A program made the position numbers and the translations under genes. Below, in pieces: positions 18,907-27,606 of a stretch of DNA of 64,000 nt. The notes beneath the pieces are model-generated. The model saw only the letters and a list, made by a program, of their open reading frames with translations. It did no database searches and had not been told where the DNA came from. Source of the DNA: Fuscovulum sp. (GTDB lineage Bacteria; Pseudomonadota; Alphaproteobacteria; Rhodobacterales; Rhodobacteraceae); contig CP136571.1 in NCBI GenBank assembly GCA_035192965.1, positions 1,694,501 to 1,758,500 on the forward strand, read 5' to 3'. Every line of letters starts with the position of its first letter. Within the stretch, counting starts at the first letter, position 1.

Positions 18907-19635
18907 GTGCCGGCCCGACTGGTCCTCTCTGGCGGAGTTGGGCGTCTCGATCTTGCCGTTCGCTTCGGTTTGCTGGAACGACAGGGGCAGGCGCCGGTCC
19001 TGATCGATGCGGGCTGGCCAGAGCGCAGCAAGGGCGAGGGCGTCGCACTTAGGATTTATCGTTCGCTTTTGCGGCCAAAGGTAGATGCAACACAATCTCC
19101 GGTCGTCATACTCGGAGATCGAGCGCCCGGCGCGCTGCTCCTGAGCCATCTTCACGCGGACCATCTCGGACCTGCGCGGCACTGGCACGACGTACCAGTC
19201 CACGCTCCGGCACAGGCTCTGATCCACGCGCGCCGTCATCCGTGGCGGGCGTTAAGGCATGGCGTCATGGCGGGCCTTCTACCAGACCGCGTCATCGACT
19301 TGGTGGGCGATGTTAAACTGCCCTTCGGTCTTGGGACTGGCAGGGACGTTCTGGGCGACGGGTCGGTTTTTTCGGTCCCTTTGCCCGGTCATGCTGATGG
19401 GCACACCGGGTTCTTGCTTCCGGCCTTTGACCCACCCGTGCTTTATGCAGCGGATGTTCAATGGGTTTTGTCAGCCATCGCTGAAGACCGTCCTCCACGA
19501 GGACCTGCGCAGGCGGTCTACAGCGACGCTCGTGCTGCCATGGAAAGTCTCGCCCTCGTCCGCGCTTTTGCCGCACAGGGCGGGCGGCTCGTCCTTTGTC
19601 ATGACCCGGACCCTGTTCCGGATTTCGTGACGTGA
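18907..19635 (+). CDS. Metallo-beta-lactamase-fold hydrolase
   Basis: 242 residues from a GTG at 18907. The frame is open further upstream (reading IIRLTFHTQARIPVPARLVL from about 18868 without an ATG or GTG), so the natural start may be an unusual codon overlapping the ketosynthase stop. The zinc motif H-x-H-x-D-H is seen in LLSHLHADHLGP (His81, His83, Asp85, His86). Later ligands fall in PLPGHADGHTGF and LYAADVQW. A thioesterase or lactonase role beside the ketosynthase is possible but unproven. Overlaps the next gene by GTGA. Confidence 0.8.
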   Translation: MPARLVLSGGVGRLDLAVRFGLLERQGQAPVLIDAGWPERSKGEGVALRIYRSLLRPKVDATQSPVVILGDRAPGALLLSHLHADHLGPARHWHDVPVHAPAQALIHARRHPWRALRHGVMAGLLPDRVIDLVGDVKLPFGLGTGRDVLGDGSVFSVPLPGHADGHTGFLLPAFDPPVLYAADVQWVLSAIAEDRPPRGPAQAVYSDARAAMESLALVRAFAAQGGRLVLCHDPDPVPDFVT

Positions 19636-20810
19636 CCCTCAGAGGTACATCCCTGGCCATCGGAGCTTTTGGCGCCACGCTGCTGCGAAAGCTTCGGCTT
19701 CGAGACCGCGCATCACTCGAGGCGTGGCAAGAACGCCAATTGCAGATCTGGCTCAGGACGCGGGCCGGGGTCAATCGGCTGTCCGATCTTCCCGTAATGG
19801 ACCGCGATACGCTGATGGCGGAGTTTGCAACGTTCAACCGCGCAGGCCTGACGGTCGAAGCGGCCACCGCCATCGCTGAAGGCAGAGCGCCTGATCTGAG
19901 TGGATATCACGTTGGGCTCAGCACCGGGACGACGTCGGGCAAGCGGATGCCTTACGTGATTTCCGAGGTGGAGCGCTTTGTCTGGTTGGGAACGATCTTG
20001 GCCAAAAGTCTCGGCGCAGAGGCCTTACGACGCCCGCGTGTGGCAGTTGCCTTGCCGCGTGGTTCGGCACTTTATGATGCGGCCAGCCAAGGCCATGCCT
20101 TGCCGCTGTGTTTTGTCTCATTAGGCGAAGGCTTCTCTGCGGCTATGGCGAAGCTGACGGCTTTTCGTCCGGAGGTGATTGTCGCGCCCCCACGGTTTCT
20201 GTACTGGCTTGCCCAGCAAGATGCGCCTTTGGCCCCGCGCCGCATCTTCTCTGCGGCAGAAACGCTAGACCCACCAGATCGCACCGCCATCAGAACGGGT
20301 TTCCCCTCGGCTGAACTGGGCGAGATTTACATGGCGACCGAAGGTCTTTTCGCAGTGAGTTGTCGTTATGGCACGCTACATCTGGCAGAGGATTGTATGC
20401 GCTTCGACCTTGAACCAGCGGGCGATGGTACCTCAGAGGCAGTGATCACAGACTTCAGCCGGACCGCTCAGATTATGGCACGCTATCGGACCGGTGATCT
20501 TCTGCGCGTGGTTCATTGTGCCTGTCAGTCCCCCTTGCGGGCGGTGGTGGTTGCAGGGCGCGCGTCAGACCGGATTTGCGGCCACGCCCCTGATACTTTG
20601 CGTGATACTGTCCTCGCACAAGGCGTCGCGGATTTTCGGCTCGTACAGCATGGTGATGCTGACCCGATCCTCATGCTGCTACCTGGAGAAGACACCTCAG
20701 GCCCCAGTGCCGCGCTCACGGCGCTGTTGGAGCGCCCCGTCCGGGTTGAGACACGCCCGCTGTCTATGCCGAAAGATATGAAGCTACGGAGGGTCATGCG
20801 GCTCCCATGA
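19632..20810 (+). CDS. Adenylate-forming enzyme (F390-synthetase/PaaK-like)
   Basis: 392 residues from a GTG overlapping the MBL stop by 4 bases. The phosphate-binding loop GLSTGTTSGKRMPY lies near 95-108, with later ANL-type blocks EIYMATEGLFAV and MARYRTGDLLRV. The length fits the short PaaK/coenzyme F390 synthetase-like group better than long acyl-CoA ligases. It should activate a carboxylate as an acyl-adenylate, perhaps feeding or acting on the ketosynthase product. Its 3' end overlaps by 17 bases the convergent glycosyltransferase gene, so the two operons end into each other. Confidence 0.82.
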   Translation: MTLRGTSLAIGAFGATLLRKLRLRDRASLEAWQERQLQIWLRTRAGVNRLSDLPVMDRDTLMAEFATFNRAGLTVEAATAIAEGRAPDLSGYHVGLSTGTTSGKRMPYVISEVERFVWLGTILAKSLGAEALRRPRVAVALPRGSALYDAASQGHALPLCFVSLGEGFSAAMAKLTAFRPEVIVAPPRFLYWLAQQDAPLAPRRIFSAAETLDPPDRTAIRTGFPSAELGEIYMATEGLFAVSCRYGTLHLAEDCMRFDLEPAGDGTSEAVITDFSRTAQIMARYRTGDLLRVVHCACQSPLRAVVVAGRASDRICGHAPDTLRDTVLAQGVADFRLVQHGDADPILMLLPGEDTSGPSAALTALLERPVRVETRPLSMPKDMKLRRVMRLP

Positions 20811-22038
20811 TACGGTCCAGGCAGGCCAAGAAGCGCGCTTCTGGATCATAACGTGAGGCGGCCTGCTTAAGGCGCGACAGAGCGGGCCAATCCTCTTTGA
20901 ATATGCGATCCAATGTCTGCACCGCGCCATTCAGCGACTTTGCCCGAAACCCTAGACCATGCCAGGCGATCCGTGCCGCCATGTCGAACTGGTCAAAGTC
21001 ATGTGGCACGACAAGGCTGGGAAGTCCTGCTGCAATCGCAGAATAGGCAATACCGGTACCTCCGTGATGAATGACTGCGTCGAACTGCGGTAAGTCGCGG
21101 GAATAGCACAGGCGTGACACGAATAGCAGGTTCTGTGGGCCGTTCTGCTGTGCCAACTCCCCCTCCATGCGCCCCTCAGAAGCGACCAGCAGCCAGTCTT
21201 GGCGATCGAGCGCAATTGCCTCCAGCCCTGCACGCCACCGCGCGCGGGCCCAAGGCAGATGCGTGCCGAGGGTGGCAAAGATGCGCCGCTTTGCCGATGG
21301 AAATGCGGGGGCTGGATCCGTAGACGGCGCTGAAGCGACAGGACCGATCATTTCAAATGCTGGCGGCCAAGAACGTGGAAACTCAAGTTCTTTCATGCCA
21401 AAGCCAAGGATAGCAGAAGGGGAATAGATGGTCTCAGTACCATCTGAGCGGAACGGACTTTGCAGCTCCTTGGGAAGCTCACAGCGCATCAGGGCAAAGA
21501 TCGCCTCGCGTAACAATCGGTGTCCCACACGGCCGATTGCGTCTCTAGCGCGCCCGGACCAGTCGTGCGGCGGGCTCCAACCACCGCAGAAGGCAGGTGT
21601 GCCCTCGGCCGCGTACAGCGAGAGAGGAGAGGACAAGGTGGTGATCCAAGGGATGCCCATACGCATCGCTGCCGGTCCGGCCATGAGCGCTACGCTGTCA
21701 GCCACAAGGACGTCGGCTCGGCATCTGTCAATCTCCGTGCATAGATCCCCGATCAGCGGAGCCACAAGCGCGATGTTCGCGCGCAATTGTGCAAATGCTG
21801 CGGAAGGACGACCGTGAATTCGCCCGAACCCTTCAGCCACATGCTCCAGCGCGCCCTGTGGCAGCGAGGGTGGCGCATCCGCATCGATCCCCAGCGCGCG
21901 AAGGAAGGGCAGTCGCGCATGGCCGGTCAATACGCGCACCTCGTGGCCAGCCCTTTGTGCAGCCAGCATGAGCGGGACCAAACGGTCGAGATGACCCGCA
22001 AAGGGCGGTGCGACGAAAAGCACCCTCAAGGTAGCCAC
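20794..22038 (-). CDS. GT1 glycosyltransferase (UDP-glycosyltransferase/MGT-like)
   Basis: 414 residues. The N-terminal GT-B domain starts VLFVAPPFAGHLDRLVPLM; the C-terminal donor domain has FVSRLCYSRDLPQFDAVIHH followed by GGTGIAYSAIAAGLPSLVVP and HDFDQFDMAARI. This is the MGT/UGT pattern for transferring a sugar from a nucleotide sugar to a lipid or other small acceptor. Last gene of the leftward operon; its start overlaps the upstream gene by 13 bases. Probably glycosylates the product of this cluster. Acceptor and sugar unknown. Confidence 0.88.
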   Translation of the reverse strand: MATLRVLFVAPPFAGHLDRLVPLMLAAQRAGHEVRVLTGHARLPFLRALGIDADAPPSLPQGALEHVAEGFGRIHGRPSAAFAQLRANIALVAPLIGDLCTEIDRCRADVLVADSVALMAGPAAMRMGIPWITTLSSPLSLYAAEGTPAFCGGWSPPHDWSGRARDAIGRVGHRLLREAIFALMRCELPKELQSPFRSDGTETIYSPSAILGFGMKELEFPRSWPPAFEMIGPVASAPSTDPAPAFPSAKRRIFATLGTHLPWARARWRAGLEAIALDRQDWLLVASEGRMEGELAQQNGPQNLLFVSRLCYSRDLPQFDAVIHHGGTGIAYSAIAAGLPSLVVPHDFDQFDMAARIAWHGLGFRAKSLNGAVQTLDRIFKEDWPALSRLKQAASRYDPEARFLACLDRIMGAA

Positions 22039-22574
22039 TCGCGTAGCTCAGCTGCGACAGCCTCTCGTGTTTCCGGGCAAGTCCAGTAGCCCATATGGCG
22101 ACAGGGCACAGAGATGTCGGGCGTCGAGCGGTGTAGAATACGGGACAACATATCCTTGCGTCCAATTACGGTGACGAGGCGCACGCCGGGCAGGACGGGT
22201 CGTTTCTGCATGACCGGCCCAAGGGCAATGACAAGCTGGCAAGCGCCCTCTATCCAGCCACATTCCAGCAGGTCCAGCCCGCAGCTGCCAGTAATGATGG
22301 CCAATGGCCCGCCTGCGAGGCTGTGTAGACGAGTTGAGATGTTGGCGCGTGCGGCACCGGTGCGGGCGGCCTGCCATTGAACCGCATTGCGCCACGCGGC
22401 AAGAGGCAAAGGCACCGCACCTTCAGGAGGGGCGCCAATCCAAGGGTAGCCGTCCTGTACTGCGACCATGCCGGACGGGGTTACAGCATCAAGAAACTCC
22501 GTTTGAGCCTGTGGCAAACCGGTACGCACCGGATCAGAGCGTCCAGTCAACAAAGCGACGCGGGGTAAGATCAC
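22026..22574 (-). CDS. Small alpha/beta-hydrolase-like protein
   Basis: 182 residues. The block LAIITGSCGLDLLECGW places a Ser in a G-x-S-x-G-like turn after a beta strand (GSCGLD), and HMGYWTCPETREAVAAEL near the end could supply a late His. These resemble a reduced alpha/beta-hydrolase fold. The protein is shorter than common hydrolases and I see no clear acid residue motif. It overlaps both neighbours (4 bases upstream, 13 downstream), so it is a firm operon member. Function uncertain; the hydrolase call is tentative. Confidence 0.55.
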   Translation of the reverse strand: MILPRVALLTGRSDPVRTGLPQAQTEFLDAVTPSGMVAVQDGYPWIGAPPEGAVPLPLAAWRNAVQWQAARTGAARANISTRLHSLAGGPLAIITGSCGLDLLECGWIEGACQLVIALGPVMQKRPVLPGVRLVTVIGRKDMLSRILHRSTPDISVPCRHMGYWTCPETREAVAAELREWLP

Positions 22575-23692
22575 TCGTATCGGATCCCGTCAGCCGTCAG
22601 CCGCATTCGGCGGCTCCTCCATCGTATACGATGGGGCCGCAGGGCAGCTGCGACAGATAAGATCGGCAGCGCAACTTCCGACGCGACAATGGCCCAGACT
22701 GGCGCTGCTCCCGTTCCGCCGATCCGTCGTATGAGGAGGCGGTGCAGCCCGGCCCGTATCATCAGCAGGCCACACCACAGCACCACAGCAATTGGCCCCA
22801 AAAAGCTCGCAAGAACCAGCCCCAAAAGGGGCAGGATGGCGGGTAAAAGCACCAATCCCGTCATCGCCACGTCGAGGTTTGCCGCAACATAGCGATGCGC
22901 AAAGACCGTCCAACGCCGCAGAAGTCGCAGGGCCTCGAGTGGTCCATCCAAGGTCACAGCAACTCGCGCTGGAACAGCGGTCTGAATGATCGGACGGCCA
23001 TGCTCCGTGAAAAGTCTCGCAATCGCCCAGTCATCTGTCACCGAATGGCCCATGGCCGCAAAGCCTCCGATCTGGCGCAGCGTCTGCGCATCGGCGGCAT
23101 AGGCCATGCCGTTTATCGTGCGGTTCCGGCCGAGTTTTGCCATGGCCAAGTAGGCTGACGCCCCTTGGCCTTCTACGAAACCAGCCACAAGGGCCTCAAA
23201 GACGTTCTGCGGCCTACGCCCCCACGTTGGCAGCGCCGTAGCCAACCCGCCGCTCGTTTGAGCCTCCGCAGCAAGCTTCTCCAAACCGCCAGATGCAAGC
23301 ATCGTGTCATCGTCCAAAACTGCGACCGACCTGGTCTCGAGAAGGGCTTCACCCCGGATCAGCTTCAGCGTCTTGGGGTTCTCTCCGTCCTGTGGCGGTC
23401 GGCCGACAATCACCACAACATTCGTCCGCGTCTCAGCAAGCTCGGTTGCAATGGAAAGACCCTCTGCATCGTCCTCGTCAACAAGCCAGATAAACTTCGC
23501 GCCAGGTGTTTGATCAGGGCCATGGGCGAGCGTGGCGGCCAAAGCTGGATCGCCAGAGAGGATTGGCTGCAAGACGGTCAAGGAGCCACTAAGCCCATTG
23601 CCGACTTTGTTGGGATGCCAAGCAAGTGCCAAACGCAGCCCGTGCGTTGCTGCGTAGAGAGCCCCCAGAACAAGCAGCACAGTATCAATCAT
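22571..23692 (-). CDS. GT21-like (ceramide glucosyltransferase-type) transferase
   Basis: 373 residues. N-terminal hydrophobic anchor (about 3-23), then a GT-A domain with FIWLVDEDDAEGL, SVAVLDDDTMLASGGLEKL and AMGHSVTDDWAIARLF. An RRWTVFAHR block follows, and the C-terminal part (about 275-345) has three hydrophobic segments. This arrangement matches ceramide glucosyltransferase and HpnI-like enzymes, which glycosylate lipids at a membrane. With the GT1 transferase it gives the locus two sugar-adding enzymes. Overlaps both neighbours by 4 bases. Confidence 0.85.
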   Translation of the reverse strand: MIDTVLLVLGALYAATHGLRLALAWHPNKVGNGLSGSLTVLQPILSGDPALAATLAHGPDQTPGAKFIWLVDEDDAEGLSIATELAETRTNVVVIVGRPPQDGENPKTLKLIRGEALLETRSVAVLDDDTMLASGGLEKLAAEAQTSGGLATALPTWGRRPQNVFEALVAGFVEGQGASAYLAMAKLGRNRTINGMAYAADAQTLRQIGGFAAMGHSVTDDWAIARLFTEHGRPIIQTAVPARVAVTLDGPLEALRLLRRWTVFAHRYVAANLDVAMTGLVLLPAILPLLGLVLASFLGPIAVVLWCGLLMIRAGLHRLLIRRIGGTGAAPVWAIVASEVALPILSVAAALRPHRIRWRSRRMRLTADGIRYE

Positions 23693-24675
23693 GGATCGTC
23701 TCCCACCCTACCAAGCGCCGGATCATCCAGCTGTGCCCCCTTCTGCCACCACCGCCGGAAACGATCGACGGCCAGCGCCGTCGGAATGTCGGGCGGCCCC
23801 AAGTGGGCGCGGGTACGGCGGTCATCAAATGTTTTGGTGGCAGTGAAGACATCTACCCCGAACTTCGTGAGCGGGGGCTCCCACCAGCCCGTCCATCGTG
23901 AGACCGCCTCCAGCCCAGCGGCAGCTCGGCGTGCCTGATCCGTGCTGATTGTCAAGCGTGGGCCGGGAAGGCCCAGTTGTTCGAGAACATCTGCAACAAA
24001 ATCTTCAATGCTGACCGGGTTCTCATCGATGAGGTGGAAGATGCCTTGTGCGTTTCTTTCGACCGCGCGCGCGACTTGCCTCACGAGGGTGTCGATAGAA
24101 ACGAGATCTCCATGGGCTGGGATCTCCTGGCGAAAGCGCGGCAGGAGGCGCAGCCGCGCCGCGCGGGCAATTCGCGGGAAAAGCACCGTATCTCCGACAC
24201 CATAAACAGCGCGGGGTCGCAGTATCGCCCAAGCGCCGGTGTAAGCGACTGTCAGGTTTTCGGCCACGCGCTTGGTGCGAGCATAGTCGTTGACCGGAGG
24301 TGTTGCGGGGGCCGTCTCTTCTAGCAACAGGTGCTGGTCGCCGGGCGCATAAAGCACCGATGAGGACGAAATCAGAAGGAAGCGCGCGCTTGAACGAGCC
24401 GCAATGTCGATGGCATGGCGCGTTCCGTCTACATTCGCCGCATCGAATGCCTCAGGTTTACCCCAAGGTGCAGAGAGGGCCGCAGCATGAATGACCACGT
24501 CGTACTGACCAAACTCAGGGACAGGGCGTGTCAGGTCGTAGGTCACGGACTCGTCCGTTGCCTCAGCCCGGGGTTTACGACGGGACAGGCCCGTGACGTG
24601 ATGACCGCGTGACCGCAGAAAGCGCCCCACTGCTCCGCCCACGAACCCACTTGTGCCGGTTACCAAAATCTTCAT
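23689..24675 (-). CDS. NAD-dependent epimerase/reductase (extended SDR)
   Basis: 328 residues; AAGGGG precedes the ATG at 24675. The Rossmann motif VTGTSGFVGGAVG lies near residues 5-17, followed by VIHAAALSAPWG, the Ser-rich LLISSSSVLY and a catalytic Y-x-x-x-K in DYARTKRVAENL. It belongs to the extended short-chain dehydrogenases that include 3-beta-HSD-like enzymes and OleD. It is the first gene of the four-gene leftward operon. It could reduce a beta-keto product of the ketosynthase, or act on a sugar; the glycosyltransferase context leaves both open. Confidence 0.85.
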   Translation of the reverse strand: MKILVTGTSGFVGGAVGRFLRSRGHHVTGLSRRKPRAEATDESVTYDLTRPVPEFGQYDVVIHAAALSAPWGKPEAFDAANVDGTRHAIDIAARSSARFLLISSSSVLYAPGDQHLLLEETAPATPPVNDYARTKRVAENLTVAYTGAWAILRPRAVYGVGDTVLFPRIARAARLRLLPRFRQEIPAHGDLVSIDTLVRQVARAVERNAQGIFHLIDENPVSIEDFVADVLEQLGLPGPRLTISTDQARRAAAGLEAVSRWTGWWEPPLTKFGVDVFTATKTFDDRRTRAHLGPPDIPTALAVDRFRRWWQKGAQLDDPALGRVGDDP

Positions 24676-25206
24676 GAACCCCTTAATATCGTGCAGGCGT
24701 AGGAAAGGAAGGACTGAGCTTAGTCCCTAGCCTTCCTCGGACATACCACACTGTAGAGCAGGCAACGGCCAGTGTGCGTCGCGGCGGGGCGCCAGTTTTT
24801 GTTTGCGATATCCACAGAACTTCAAGCTGAAGCGGTCACTCATTAGGACGAGAAGTCGGACTTTAAGTGTCAACCAACGGTTTATCGCTGGTGAGTTTAG
24901 CGAGGATACAGGAAAGGGGTTGAAACCACGTCATGCTGCCTCGCTCCTCACTGGCAAATGGGTCGTGACTGCCGTCCATAGACTTATCACAAAGGAAAAC
25001 TTAGCCGCGCCGTTTGGGTTCTTCGTCTTGCCTTGGCAGCGTCCACTCAGTCTTTGAGAATTGATGTTTCAAGATGATCGGGCAAGTGGCGACCTATGAA
25101 TGCTAACACAGACGAACTGGGGCATCCGAGAGGCGCAACGTCACCCTGAATTCCGAGACTGTCCCAAAATCCGCTCCGAAAGTATTGACTTATCAATGGA
25201 ATCCTT
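24676..25206. promoter_or_regulatory. Upstream region of the epimerase operon, otherwise empty
   Basis: About 530 bases. The part next to 24675 should hold the promoter of the leftward operon. The remaining frames are short and show no family motif. No repeat or RNA gene recognised. Confidence 0.4.
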
Positions 25207-25386
25207 ATGCTAGCTCTAGAGAAGGCGAGGAGCTCACTTACTTGCTACTCGTTTCTGCCAATAGCTCGTTTCTGGACCATTGGTACCACAATAAATCTCT
25301 TTAGCTGGGTCAGGCCCGAACACTTGACGTTCGACAAATTCAGAACAAAACATGGCCCGGCTAAACTTCTGGAGACGGACTCGTGA
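25207..25386 (+). CDS. Possible 59-residue protein coupled to the next gene
   Basis: ATG at 25207 opens a 59-residue frame beginning MLALEKARSSLTCYSF and ending HGPAKLLETDS. Its TGA overlaps the GTG start of the next gene as GTGA, the usual sign of translational coupling. A mid-region (about 16-40) is hydrophobic but holds charged residues. GGA lies a few bases upstream. No family recognised; it may be a real small protein or a leader frame. Confidence 0.35.
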   Translation: MLALEKARSSLTCYSFLPIARFWTIGTTINLFSWVRPEHLTFDKFRTKHGPAKLLETDS

Positions 25387-26582
25387 GAAAGTATCTTGGC
25401 GTAGCGTTTGCATGTTTACCTGCTGTCTTGCCCGATGCATTCAGCTTAGCCCGCGAATGGTCTCTGTTCGGCTTTCTCGTTTCCGGTGCTGCCCTCTTGG
25501 CGTATTGGAAGCTGCCAAATCTCAAATCGCTCATTCCGCAAGAAAAGCGCGATGAGGCCGTTCTGCTGTTATCCGTGATCTTCGTCAGTTGCTTCGTCAT
25601 GTTCGGGCACAGAGCCGTTTCTGGAGTTACGGTCACTGCAGCCTATGCCCAAGACGTTGGTGAGACTTTGGCCGGTGTGGCTGGGACAGAGGAACGCTTC
25701 AAAGCAATGACCGAAGAACTTCGGAACCGGCTGGAAGCGCTGGAACGATTGGCGTCACTGGAAGCCGCCCTGCAGAATGCGGAACGCAGGGCTCAGGACG
25801 CAGAGCGCGCAGCAGCCCAGAATGAGCGACTACTGCAAGAAGCGGAACGCCAAGCCGCTGAAGAGGAACGAGAAGCTGCTGAAAGAGAGCGCGCATTAGA
25901 AAATGCTGAGCGTCAGATTGCAGCAGCGGCGCGCTTGGCAGAGGAGCAAGCCCGTTTGCTTGAAGCCAAAGAACGAGAGCTTCAAAAGGCATACCGAGAT
26001 GCTGAGGCTACAAAATCCGCCGAAGCCACGCGCTATGTCAATCTGTCGCCACGCTCCATGTGGTTTCAACTCGAAACAGAGCTTTCGACCTTCGATCTTG
26101 AGAACCTCGCGAATAATCCCAACGTAGAGGACCCTGCATATTGGGAGAATGTGGATCCTTCTGACCTTGTGTTGGTCGATGAAACGATCGAAGTTCTGGT
26201 GGTTGCGGGGATTGAAAGAGATCTCGAAGTGGCGGTGGAATTCAGGGATCTTGAAGGCAATGTGCTAACTTCTGCGGCTACTGTCACACAAAGACGGGAG
26301 TTCACAAAAGTCGCAGAGGATGTTTACGAGGCCTACGTATCTCTTGAGGCGTCCTTGCCCGCATCGGCAGTCAAATCCGGCACCTATGTCTGGTGTGCAA
26401 CTGCACGTGACCTTCAAACAGATGAGACGTGGAATGACGGAGCAGCAGCTGATTTCTCCGTTGTCGAACAGGCGTTGAGCCTAAACGGTGAAGAAAATGC
26501 GTTCAAGACTATCCCGTACATGCTTGAAAATACCTATGGCCAAGTTGGTGGGTCAGTTAATGTTAGCCAAGTCTGTGAATAG
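25383..26582 (+). CDS. Two-TM coiled-coil membrane protein, unknown function
   Basis: 399 residues from GTG at 25383. Two hydrophobic segments near 25-43 and 60-77 anchor it. A long charged coiled coil rich in Glu, Ala and Arg (about 95-215) follows, repeating ER/AE pairs such as AERQAAEEEREAAERERALE. The C-terminal domain (about 220-399) is mixed alpha/beta, with VDETIEVLVVAGIERDLEV and SGTYVWCATARDLQTDE. No catalytic motif recognised. The layout suggests a scaffold or sensor that projects a globular domain on a stalk. Stands alone apart from the small upstream frame. Confidence 0.75.
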   Translation: MRKYLGVAFACLPAVLPDAFSLAREWSLFGFLVSGAALLAYWKLPNLKSLIPQEKRDEAVLLLSVIFVSCFVMFGHRAVSGVTVTAAYAQDVGETLAGVAGTEERFKAMTEELRNRLEALERLASLEAALQNAERRAQDAERAAAQNERLLQEAERQAAEEEREAAERERALENAERQIAAAARLAEEQARLLEAKERELQKAYRDAEATKSAEATRYVNLSPRSMWFQLETELSTFDLENLANNPNVEDPAYWENVDPSDLVLVDETIEVLVVAGIERDLEVAVEFRDLEGNVLTSAATVTQRREFTKVAEDVYEAYVSLEASLPASAVKSGTYVWCATARDLQTDETWNDGAAADFSVVEQALSLNGEENAFKTIPYMLENTYGQVGGSVNVSQVCE

Positions 26583-26763
26583 ATAACTTGAATGAGCTAA
26601 GCTGATAAGCTTATCGAATTGTAATGGCCCCTACTTCGAAGCAGAGATTCGAATCATATGATAGTTATTAACTTACGTTCAGCTATCTGTGCTAAATCGA
26701 GCTGTTTATCGAAGGTGACACACACAGTCAGTTCATGGATGGTTGCGCACTTATTTGATCACC

Positions 26764-26961
26764 TTAAGGATCATTCGACAACGCAGAATTTGCGAGAAAG
26801 TTTACGTGTTGTTGGTCATCGACCGGTTGGTCGGACGCGTGGCGCCTCTGCGCAGCCTGTTTGGGTCGGGTGAGGTAGAGAAATGCGAAAATGCCGATGA
26901 GAACCAACCAAAGGGGCCAGAGAGAAAGAAAACCAAAGAACTCTGTGGAGAACGACATCAT
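26764..26961 (-). CDS. Small single-TM protein
   Basis: Start at 26961 chosen because AAAGGG lies 5-6 bases upstream; the same frame is open to 27018. The 65-residue product begins MMSFSTEFFGFLSLWPLWLV, continues with one hydrophobic segment through about residue 30 and ends in a charged, Gln-rich tail (TRPKQAAQRRHASDQPVDDQ). Topology suggests an inner-membrane protein with a cytoplasmic tail. No family recognised. Confidence 0.5.
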   Translation of the reverse strand: MMSFSTEFFGFLSLWPLWLVLIGIFAFLYLTRPKQAAQRRHASDQPVDDQQHVNFLANSALSNDP

Positions 26962-27335
26962 GTACCCTTTCTGCAACGTGCTAAGCAACGACCTGAACAC
27001 ACTGCTACATTCCAACACTTTAGCGCGGGGCAGTGAAGCGTTCGAGACATGCCAGATGCGACTTCAGTGAACGTAGGCTTTGGCTGTCTCACATGGAAGT
27101 CCAGTTCGTAGGATCTTGCGAGAACTTTTAACCAAGAACATACAAATTATGCATGATTTGCTTATGGACCGCGGCGTTTTAAGAACGGCAGAGTGGCCAC
27201 CGCACTGCGATTGATCGGAAGCTGGATCGAGGATTAAAACACAAACCACCCACACTCAGGGTTGAAAATGCGCTCGCCTCGTGAGTTCATTGCACCTCAA
27301 ACCGCAACCGCCTGAGTGTCCGGTCAAACGGGGGC
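26962..27335. other. Gap ending at an IS-end-like sequence
   Basis: No gene seen. At about 27311-27335 stands CCTGAGTGTCCGGTC followed by AAACGGGGGC. A close copy, with GAAATGGGGGC after the same 15 bases, is at about 32202. The phage-derived segment lies between the two. They look like ends of the same mobile element or junctions of one recombination event. Confidence 0.5.
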
Positions 27336-27602
27336 AAGATCACCCCGACCCTCTGGATCTCGGCCACGACGTCCGAGGAACGCCCTATCCGCATCATTGC
27401 CCGCGCGCCAGACCGCGTCACCGATTTCGGCGCGGGCCGGTTCGTCACCGACACGACGGTGGTGGATGTGCGCGTCACGGATCTGCCCGCCCCGCGTCCG
27501 GGCGACGTGATCGTCATTGGCGCGAACAGCCATTTCATCCAAGGGGAGCCGCTGCGCGACCGCGAGCGGTTGATCTGGACGCTGGATCTGCGCGCGGCGT
27601 GA
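27336..27602 (+). pseudogene. Phage head-tail joining protein, 5'-truncated
   Basis: From 27336 the plus strand reads KITPTLWISATTSEERPIRI then TDFGAGRFVTDTTVVDVRV and PRPGDVIVIGANSHFIQG before the TGA at 27600-27602. It resembles small head-tail adaptor proteins of Rhodobacterales prophages. The 5' end is lost at the IS-end-like sequence; no start codon lies in frame near the break. The next phage gene begins 4 bases later, so the original gene order is kept. Confidence 0.6.
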
Positions 27603-27606
27603 CCAG

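Noticed and set aside
17894..24675. Direct equivalence to oleABCD
   Set aside because: The adenylate-forming enzyme is short and F390/PaaK-like, the hydrolase is only 182 residues, and glycosyltransferases are present; only an analogy is supported.
24803..25057. 84-codon plus-strand ORF
   Set aside because: Basic, low-information product with no ribosome site or family pattern.
26640..26660. tRNA T-arm-like GATTCGAATC
   Set aside because: No matching acceptor, D or anticodon arm nearby.
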